From DATBGO01 sp050011895 (GTDB lineage: Bacteria; Actinomycetota; Actinomycetes; Streptosporangiales; Streptosporangiaceae): a DNA stretch of 23,806 bases. Position numbers and translations under genes: made by a program. Numbering within the stretch: position 1 is the stretch's first letter; the number at the start of each line of letters is the position of its first letter. Below the pieces are notes generated by a model, which was not told where the DNA came from, ran no database searches, and saw only the letters and a list, made by a program, of their open reading frames with translations. Shown piece by piece: positions 14,706-20,551 of the stretch. The stretch is from contig JBEKIF010000062.1 of NCBI GenBank assembly GCA_050011895.1, forward strand, positions 1 through 23,806. Reading direction: 5' to 3'.

Positions 14706-16187
14706 TCACGATCCTCGCTGGTCGAGGTGCGCAGAACCACGCGCGGCCAGCCGGGCCCGCCCGGAATTGATGCCAAGGTCCGCCAGGGCGGTGCTGGCGG
14801 CGCCCGCGCCGCACATCCCGTGGACCCCCCCGCCGGGCGGGGTGGACGACGAGCATAGATAAACGCCGGGAATGGCGGTGCGATACGGATTCCATCTCGG
14901 CGCGGGCCCGACCACTGTCTGGCGCAGCGTGGCCGCGCCGCCGTTGATGTCACCGCCCACGTAATTCGGATTGTGCTCCTCGGCGAGCGCCGCGGTGGTG
15001 GTGAACCGGGCCAGGATCAGGTCGCGGAAGCCGGGCGCGAACCGCTCGATCTGCGCTTCGATGCGCCCGGTCATGTCGACCGCTGAACCAGGCGGCACGT
15101 GACAGTAGGCCCACAGTGTTTGCTTCCCGGCGGGCGCCCGGGTCGGATCCGCGACTCCAGCCTGGACCACGATGCAGTACGGCCGTTCCGGGTGGCGGCC
15201 CGCGGCCACCTCCGACTCACTGCGCGCGATCTCGTCCAGCGTGCCGCCGAGATGCACGGTCGCCGTTTCCCTGCATACCTCGGCTGTCCACCGGACCGGC
15301 TCCGCGAGAGCCCAATCGACCTTGCAGATGCCCGATCCGTACCGGAACCGGCGGAGTGCGGCGGCGTAGCCAGCCGGCAGCCGGTCACCCGCCAGCGTGA
15401 CCAGCTGGCGGGGCGTGACGTCCAGCAGGATGGCCCGGGCGGACGGCAGGTCGGCGAGCGAGGAGATCCAGCGGCCGGTGACAATTTTGCCGCCCAGCGC
15501 TTCCAGCTCCGCGGTGAGCGCCTCGGTGAGCCGTACGCTGCCGCCCTCGACGACCGGCCAGCCCACCGAATGGGCCAGCATCGTGAGCAGGAGCCCGAAG
15601 CCGCCGGTGAGCGGGGCCTCTAGCGGCCTGATGGCATGCGCGGCCACGCCTGCAAGTAGCGCTCGGCCCTCGTCGGTGGAGAATCGCCGTGCCAGCCAGC
15701 TGGCCGGGGCCAAGCTGCTGACGCCGAACCTGGCCATTGCCAACGGGTGCCGAGGGACGGAACGCAGTGGGGCGAGAACGGTCGGCACGATCAGCTCGGC
15801 GTCCCGGACCAGAGGACCGAAGAGCCCGCGGTAGGCGGCTGCGTCCGGGCCTAGGCCCTGCGCCGTCTCGGCAACTGAGCCCTGGACCGCCGCGGCGCGG
15901 CCGCCATCGAGCGGATGCGCGAACGCCACCCGGGGAAACCGGAAGCTGACGCCCCGCGCAGCGAGGTCCGCCTGCCGGAAGAACGGTGAAGCGGCGGCGA
16001 GCGGGTGCACGGCTGAGCAGACGTCGTGCCGGAAACCGGGCAGCGTGAGATTCTCGGTACGGCAGCCGCCGCCCGGTGTGCCGGCGCCCTCGACGACTTC
16101 AACGGCAACGCCTGCCCTGGCCAGGGTCAAGGCAGCGGCCAGCCCGTTCGGTCCTGAGCCGACCACGATGGCGTCTGGCGGAGTCAC
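14706..16187 (-). CDS. FAD-dependent oxidoreductase, phytoene desaturase/PYROXD2-like
   Basis: The 493-residue flavoprotein begins with the dinucleotide-binding fold VVGSGPNGLAAALTLARAG (Gly10, Gly12, Gly15), continues with GGGCRTENLTLPGFRHDVCS and ends with the FAD-binding GVYLCSSSTPPGGGVHGMCG. This arrangement is typical of the phytoene-desaturase-like family widespread in actinobacteria. No carotenoid genes (crtB, crtE) are nearby, so a role in carotenoid synthesis is not supported and the substrate is unknown. The GTG start (16187-16185) overlaps the stop of the upstream MBL gene by 4 nt (GTGA), so it is translated as part of the cNBD-MBL operon. Confidence 0.85.
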   Translation of the reverse strand: MTPPDAIVVGSGPNGLAAALTLARAGVAVEVVEGAGTPGGGCRTENLTLPGFRHDVCSAVHPLAAASPFFRQADLAARGVSFRFPRVAFAHPLDGGRAAAVQGSVAETAQGLGPDAAAYRGLFGPLVRDAELIVPTVLAPLRSVPRHPLAMARFGVSSLAPASWLARRFSTDEGRALLAGVAAHAIRPLEAPLTGGFGLLLTMLAHSVGWPVVEGGSVRLTEALTAELEALGGKIVTGRWISSLADLPSARAILLDVTPRQLVTLAGDRLPAGYAAALRRFRYGSGICKVDWALAEPVRWTAEVCRETATVHLGGTLDEIARSESEVAAGRHPERPYCIVVQAGVADPTRAPAGKQTLWAYCHVPPGSAVDMTGRIEAQIERFAPGFRDLILARFTTTAALAEEHNPNYVGGDINGGAATLRQTVVGPAPRWNPYRTAIPGVYLCSSSTPPGGGVHGMCGAGAASTALADLGINSGRARLAARGSAHLDQRGS

Positions 16188-17029
16188 AGCCCGAGTATGC
16201 CTTTCTCCGCTGCCACGGTAACCTGCACGGCCGCTCCGGCGGCGAGCCGGCGGCCCAGCTTGTCGAGTTCGTCGTCAACCCGGTCCGGCCGGTGGTGGAA
16301 CAGCACCGCGTGCCTGGCTCCGGCCGCCGCTGCGAGGCCGACCGCATAGTCCGCCGCCGCATGACCGAACGAGGCCTCAGCAGCCAGTTCCTCGGGCAGC
16401 AGCGACGCGTCGTGCACCAGGACGTCCGCGTCCTTCGCCAGTGTGGTGGCGGCGGCGTGATACTCGCCCCAGCCATCGGGTCCCGGCCCGAGGAGGGTAG
16501 GACAGTGGTCAGGGAGGTAGGTGAGGACCGAACCGCCGTCGCTGACGCGGTAGCCGAACGTCCTGCCGCCCTTGTGCGGGATCTCCCGAGCCTCGATGTC
16601 GAATCCGCCGGTCGCGTAATGCCCTGGCGCGAGGGCGCCGAACGTCCAGGCGCCGCGCAAGTCGCGCGGCCGGATCGGGAAATGCGGCGGCGACATGCCG
16701 CGTTCGAGCACCGCCTCGGCGCAGGCGCCGTCCTCCTGCTCGGGTAGCAGCAGCGTGACCAGGGCGCCTTCGGTGTCCCCTGCCCGGAAAAACGGCAGCC
16801 CGTGCACATGGTCCCAGTGCAGGTGCGAGAGCAGGATCGTGCCTGCGAAGGGCCGGCCAGCGAGCAGCGGGGTGACCTGCCGCAGGCCGGTGCCCGCGTC
16901 GAGGATGAGCGTCGGCTCCGGGTCGTTGTCGTGGGCGACGGCCACGCAGGAGGTGTGACCGCCGTAGCGGAGGAACTCTGCTCCTGGGGCCGGGGTCGAT
17001 CCGCGGGTTCCGCAGAAGTACAGGCGCAC
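16184..17029 (-). CDS. MBL-fold metallo-hydrolase (possible cyclic-nucleotide phosphodiesterase)
   Basis: The 281-residue protein has an MBL fold with metal motif SHLHWDHVHG (His69, His71, Asp73, His74). Further likely ligands are in YLPDH, VLVHDASLL and LFHHRPDR. The N-terminus YFCGTRGSTPAPG and GGHTSCVAV resemble the RNase Z/PhnP/cyclic-nucleotide phosphodiesterase branch rather than beta-lactamases or glyoxalases. The GTG start lies 3 nt after the stop of the cNBD gene, and the gene ends overlapping the FAD oxidoreductase. Its placement beside a cyclic-nucleotide-binding protein and opposite a nucleotide cyclase suggests turnover of a cyclic nucleotide. That activity is inference. A general phosphodiesterase or hydrolase role is the alternative. 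Confidence 0.82.
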   Translation of the reverse strand: MRLYFCGTRGSTPAPGAEFLRYGGHTSCVAVAHDNDPEPTLILDAGTGLRQVTPLLAGRPFAGTILLSHLHWDHVHGLPFFRAGDTEGALVTLLLPEQEDGACAEAVLERGMSPPHFPIRPRDLRGAWTFGALAPGHYATGGFDIEAREIPHKGGRTFGYRVSDGGSVLTYLPDHCPTLLGPGPDGWGEYHAAATTLAKDADVLVHDASLLPEELAAEASFGHAAADYAVGLAAAAGARHAVLFHHRPDRVDDELDKLGRRLAAGAAVQVTVAAEKGILGL

Positions 17030-17032
17030 CGG

Positions 17033-18097
17033 TCAGACCTGGCCGGCGTCTTCGCGCTGGTGACCGCCGGCCAGTTCTTCGAGGGCGGACGTATGGGGCT
17101 GGCCGGTGTCTTCGCGCCGGTGGCCGCCGGCCAGTTCCTGCAGGGCTGACCGGTCGAGCTGGCCGGCGTCGACGGCCGCCACCCGGCAGGCCGTGACTGC
17201 GACCAGCGATGAGGTGCGGACCCCGCCCTCCAGGTGGGCCCGCTCGCCGAGCAGGGCGCCTGGTCCGTACTCGGCGAGCGGCTCGCCGTCCCGGTCAACC
17301 CGGACGACCCCGTCCAGGACCAGGAAGACGTCGGTTCCAGGCTCACCCTGCTGGACGAGTGCCGCCCCGGCAGGCACCCGCCTGATTCTCGGCTTCGCGC
17401 CGCCGTGCATCAGCTGTACCGACAGCGACCGCTCCAGGGCGGTCTCGACCGCGGTCACCAGCGCCGGCGAGTCGGCGTCCCCCCATGGGCTGTGCCGCCC
17501 GAATGACGTGCGGTACCAGTCGCGGAAGTCGGTCAGGCCCGACTTGTGCGAGAGCCGGCCGTCCCGGTCGTAGACCCAGTGCCTGGGGAAGCTGCTCGCC
17601 CCGGTCATCTCCGCCGTGGCGCTGCCGTCGGAGCGCACGGTGAGCGACAGGGTCGTCCACACCAGTGGCGCCTGCCACTGGACATATGGCCGACGCCGTA
17701 CCCGCCGCGGCGCGGGCAGGCCAGTCCGTCCCCCGACCGTCTGCGCGAAGCGCACCCAGCCGTCGCCCCGCTCAGGGGGATGGCGGAGGTCGGGCAGGAG
17801 GACGGCCTGGAACGTGTGGCTGGCGCTCCCGACTCGTACCGTCGTGGCGCCGATCAGGCCGGCCCCTGAGTAGCCGCAGTCGGCAATGGCCCCGGAGCCG
17901 TCGACGTCGATCCAGGCGCGCAGGACATTGCCGAAACGGAACCGGTCAGCCGCCCGGAGCGCCTCAAGGTCACCGAGCACATCGGGAGGAGGATCGTCGT
18001 AGTGGGTGAACCCGGCATCGAAGGCCAGCCTGGCGCTGCCCTCGATGGCCTCCGACGGGATCCATGACAGCGAGGTGATTGAGCTTTCGTAGCGCAT
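17033..18097 (-). CDS. Cyclic nucleotide-binding domain protein with uncharacterised N-terminal domain
   Basis: The 354-residue protein has no transmembrane segment or HTH. Residues about 1-215 are beta-rich and Trp/Arg-rich with no domain I can name. Residues about 238-312 are a CRP-type cNBD: VPAGAALVQQGEPGTDVFLVLDG, then the phosphate-binding cassette LLGERAHLEGGVRTSSL with Gly284, Glu285, Arg294 and Thr295, which suggests real cyclic-nucleotide binding. The C-terminus is a 20-residue tandem repeat (ALxELAGGHxREDxGQ twice). The ATG is preceded by GAGG at about 8-10 nt. It heads an operon with the MBL hydrolase (3-nt gap) and FAD oxidoreductase, and is divergent from the response regulator-cyclase. 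Without a DNA-binding domain it more likely acts by protein contacts or as an enzyme. Confidence 0.78.
   Translation of the reverse strand: MRYESSITSLSWIPSEAIEGSARLAFDAGFTHYDDPPPDVLGDLEALRAADRFRFGNVLRAWIDVDGSGAIADCGYSGAGLIGATTVRVGSASHTFQAVLLPDLRHPPERGDGWVRFAQTVGGRTGLPAPRRVRRRPYVQWQAPLVWTTLSLTVRSDGSATAEMTGASSFPRHWVYDRDGRLSHKSGLTDFRDWYRTSFGRHSPWGDADSPALVTAVETALERSLSVQLMHGGAKPRIRRVPAGAALVQQGEPGTDVFLVLDGVVRVDRDGEPLAEYGPGALLGERAHLEGGVRTSSLVAVTACRVAAVDAGQLDRSALQELAGGHRREDTGQPHTSALEELAGGHQREDAGQV
17039..17170. repeat. 60-bp tandem repeat at the 3' end of the cNBD gene
   Basis: Bases 17041-17100 and 17101-17160 align without gaps at about 80% identity by my count, highest in the first 37 bases. The first 10 bases of a third unit follow at 17161. 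The period is a multiple of three, so it encodes a duplicated 20-residue segment at the extreme C-terminus of the cNBD protein. Confidence 0.85.
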
Positions 18098-18130
18098 ACG
18101 CTCATCCTCGGCCGCGCCTGGAGCATTGCC

Positions 18131-18171
18131 CAGGGTGCTGCCTGGCGTCAGGGAGTGTGCCTAGCACTACC
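18131..18171. promoter_or_regulatory. Operator-like repeat cluster near the cNBD promoter
   Basis: CAGGGTGCTGCCTGGCGTC at 18131-18149 is followed by TGTGCCTAGCACTACC at 18156-18171. The second matches TGTGCCTGGCACCACC at 18357-18372 at 14 of 16 positions. The cluster lies 34-74 nt upstream of the cNBD start, where a regulator could act. No known consensus is claimed. Confidence 0.4.
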
Positions 18172-18335
18172 GCCGCCATAGCGGCGACGCCGGTGATGGA
18201 ACTGATCCGGTTCAATATCGTCTCCAGCGATGTGTGACACCGCGCCCGGCTCGGACTGCCGCTGTCCCCGCGGGCTCTGCCATGGCATGCGTGGCTTGGC
18301 CCATCGCGGTGCCTGGTGGCGGGCGCTGGCCAGGA

Positions 18336-18372
18336 TGGTGCCAGGCATTCGCAGGGTGTGCCTGGCACCACC
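18336..18372. promoter_or_regulatory. Perfect 12-bp inverted repeat upstream of the response regulator-cyclase
   Basis: TGGTGCCAGGCA (18336-18347) and TGCCTGGCACCA (18359-18370) are exact reverse complements with an 11-nt spacer. The right arm includes the motif shared with 18156-18171. The centre lies about 77 nt before the cyclase start. It could be a dimer-binding operator, or a hairpin in the 5' leader if transcription starts upstream. Confidence 0.5.
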
Positions 18373-18429
18373 TGCTCCGGGAGGGCTGCTCACTAGCCGC
18401 AACGGCCAGCCTGTGCGACAACTGACTGG

Positions 18430-19818
18430 ATGGTTCACATTGCAGCGCGTCAGCAGGGCGCGATCGACGTCTTCCTCGCGGACGACAACCTGATCGTCCG
18501 GGAGGGAGTGCGCGCGCTCATTGAGCGGTGCGCCGATCTACGGGTAGTGGGCGTAGCAGCCGACTACGACGAGGTGGTGACCGGCTGCGCCGCCACCGAG
18601 CCGCAGGTGCTCGTCACCGATGTCCGGATGCCGCCGTCCTACCAGCGAGAGGGCATCGACGCGGCCAAGGAGGTCCGCAAGCGCCACCCGGGGACCGGGG
18701 TCGTGGTGCTGTCTCAGTACGACGATCCCGAGTACGCCATCTCGCTGCTCGCCGAGGGCTCGGCCGGCTACGGCTACCTGCTGAAGGACCGGATCGCCGA
18801 GGGTAATCAGCTGGCCGACGCCATCCGCTCGGTCGCCACCGGCGGCACCGCGCTTGACCCGGCCATCGTCGAGGCACTCGTGCGGCCGGTCGTCGCACCG
18901 GGCGGCCTGCTGCCTGCGGAGGAGGAGCTGCTGGGGATGGTGGCCGAAGGCAAGCCGATCAAGGCCATCGCGATATCGCGCGGGCTGCCGCCCGAAGCCG
19001 TTGACGCCGAGGTGGAAGCCGTCTTCGTCAAGCTGGCCGCCGGCGTCTCCACCGGCGACCAGGGGGCGCTGCACCGCCTCCGGATGCTCCATCAGGCCAT
19101 CGTGAACCGCGAGGAGCAAGGCGAGACGCTGTCCCGGCTGCTGCCCGGCGGGCTGGCCGAGAAGCTCCGCCAGGAGCGCCGGCCCATCGGCGAGACCGAG
19201 CGGGTGGTAGTGACCGTGCTGATGAGCGACATCAGGTCCTACTCGAGCATCGCCGAGCACGCCGACCCGACGCAGCTCGCCGGGCAGCTCAACACCCACC
19301 GGGCGGCAATGAACCGGGCCATCCTCGGCGAGGCCGGCACCGTCATGCAGTTCGTGGGAGACGCGGTGATGGCGGTCTTCGGCGCCCCGTTCCCGCAGGC
19401 CGACCACGCGGACCGCGCGGTGGCCGCCGCAGCGGCCATGCACTCCCGGCAGGCCGAGGTCAACGCCCGCTGGGCGGCCACCGGGCTGCCCGCGTTCGGC
19501 CTGGGCATCGGGCTGTCGACCGGGGCGGCCGCGGCGGCCCTCCTCGGCTCGGAGGAACGGCTGGAGTACACGCTCGTCGGTGACACGGTCAACCTGTCCC
19601 AGCGGCTGCAGCAGCTTGCGGCGGCCGGGGAGACGGTGCTCTCCGAGGCCACCAGCGCAGCGCTGACGGTGCCCGTCGCGGCCGCCGCGCTCCCTGCGCA
19701 GCAGGTCAAAGGCCGGGATACACCGGTAATCGCGTATAAAATCGCGCAACGCGACTGTGACCCGGCCGGGCCGGACAGCAGCGCAACCAACCAAACCAGC
19801 CGGGCGGGGACACGATGA
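18430..19818 (+). CDS. Response regulator-class III nucleotide cyclase fusion
   Basis: The 462-residue cytosolic protein has three parts. Residues about 11-140 are a NarL-type receiver with Asp18/Asp19, phosphoacceptor Asp64 (VTDVRMP) and Lys119 (LLKD). Residues about 160-205 resemble a LuxR helix-turn-helix that has lost its DNA-recognition residues. Residues about 238-440 are a class III adenylate/guanylate cyclase entered by RLLPGGLAEKLR. Metal aspartates are Asp267 (MSDIRSYSS) and Asp311 (VGDAVMAVFGAP), and the transition-state pair is Asn388 and Arg392 (VNLSQRL). The usual substrate-selecting Lys before VGD is Gln307, and the second specificity position is Thr (YTLVGD). Phosphorylation probably controls cyclic nucleotide synthesis. 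No histidine kinase is in the window. The stop overlaps the ABC ATPase start by 4 nt. The start lacks a strong ribosome-binding site. Confidence 0.85.
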   Translation: MVHIAARQQGAIDVFLADDNLIVREGVRALIERCADLRVVGVAADYDEVVTGCAATEPQVLVTDVRMPPSYQREGIDAAKEVRKRHPGTGVVVLSQYDDPEYAISLLAEGSAGYGYLLKDRIAEGNQLADAIRSVATGGTALDPAIVEALVRPVVAPGGLLPAEEELLGMVAEGKPIKAIAISRGLPPEAVDAEVEAVFVKLAAGVSTGDQGALHRLRMLHQAIVNREEQGETLSRLLPGGLAEKLRQERRPIGETERVVVTVLMSDIRSYSSIAEHADPTQLAGQLNTHRAAMNRAILGEAGTVMQFVGDAVMAVFGAPFPQADHADRAVAAAAAMHSRQAEVNARWAATGLPAFGLGIGLSTGAAAAALLGSEERLEYTLVGDTVNLSQRLQQLAAAGETVLSEATSAALTVPVAAAALPAQQVKGRDTPVIAYKIAQRDCDPAGPDSSATNQTSRAGTR

Positions 19819-20549
19819 ACGACCAGCATCCGACGCTGACCATGCGAGGCGTGCGTAAGACATTCGAGGCCGAGAACGCGCCGGTACGTGCGCTCCGGGG
19901 CGTCGAACTGACCGTGGCCTCGGGCGAGTTCGTCGCCCTCATGGGGCCGTCCGGCTGCGGCAAGTCCACGCTGCTGAACCTCGTGGCCGGGCTCGAGCTG
20001 GCCGACGAGGGAACCATCACGGTCGCCGACGAGCAGGTGACCGGGCGCGGCGAGGACGACCTGGCCCGGCTGCGCCGCAAGCACATCGGCATCATCTTCC
20101 AGTTCTTCAACCTGCTGGAGGGGATGACCGTGCTGGAGAACGTGGCGCTACCTGCCGTGATCGCCGGCCGCAAGCGCAAGATGGCCGAGACCCGGGCTCG
20201 TGACCTGCTTGACCTGCTCGGCATCGGCGACAAGGCGGCTGCCGTGCCCGGCGTGCTGTCCGGCGGCCAGCGGCAACGGCTGGCGATCGCCAGGGCGCTG
20301 GCGAACGAGCCGACCCTGCTGCTGGCAGACGAGCCGACCGGCGCGCTCGACTCCGACGGCGGCCAGGAGGTCATCGAGCTGCTGAGCCGACTGCACGCAG
20401 GCGGCCAGACCATCGTCATGGTCACGCACGCCGCCCAGGTGGCCGCGGCGGCGCAGCGCATCGTGCGCATGCTCGACGGGCGCATCCTCGAACCGGATGT
20501 CCGAGACGAGACAGAACGCGACGCGAGCGTCCCGGTCGAGGCCCGCTAG
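19815..20549 (+). CDS. ABC transporter ATP-binding protein, MacB/LolD type
   Basis: The 244-residue ATPase has Walker A GPSGCGKST, Q-loop IIFQFFNLL, signature LSGGQRQRLAIARAL, Walker B LLLADEP, D-loop GALDSDGG and the H-loop His in VTHAAQ. FQFFNLLEGMTVLENVALP is typical of the LolD/MacB/FtsE-like group that partners FtsX-type permeases, two of which follow. These systems act in lipoprotein handling, peptide or antibiotic export, or envelope signalling rather than nutrient import. The ATG overlaps the cyclase stop (ATGA), so it is translationally coupled to a signalling protein. The C-terminal 20 residues are Glu/Arg-rich and variable. Confidence 0.93.
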   Translation: MNDQHPTLTMRGVRKTFEAENAPVRALRGVELTVASGEFVALMGPSGCGKSTLLNLVAGLELADEGTITVADEQVTGRGEDDLARLRRKHIGIIFQFFNLLEGMTVLENVALPAVIAGRKRKMAETRARDLLDLLGIGDKAAAVPGVLSGGQRQRLAIARALANEPTLLLADEPTGALDSDGGQEVIELLSRLHAGGQTIVMVTHAAQVAAAAQRIVRMLDGRILEPDVRDETERDASVPVEAR

Positions 20550-20551
20550 CC

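Larger units (their letters stand above)
18098..18429. other. Divergent intergenic region with repeated operator-like motifs (332 nt)
   Basis: The region separates the cNBD operon (minus) from the response regulator-cyclase operon (plus). It is dominated by related motifs around TGCCTGGCAC, listed separately, and a small imperfect hairpin near 18171-18190 (CGCCGCCATAGCGGCG). Several overlapping frames in this region lack ribosome-binding sites and family resemblance, so I call no gene here. Confidence 0.5.

Noticed and set aside
14706..16187. Carotenoid phytoene desaturase (crtI)
   Set aside because: Only the general FAD amine-oxidase/desaturase architecture is shared, no other carotenoid genes are nearby, and it sits in a cNBD-MBL operon.
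18230..18493. Small plus-strand frame (87 codons) in the divergent intergenic region
   Set aside because: No ribosome-binding site, overlaps the cyclase start out of frame, and its codons follow the repeat motifs rather than coding bias.
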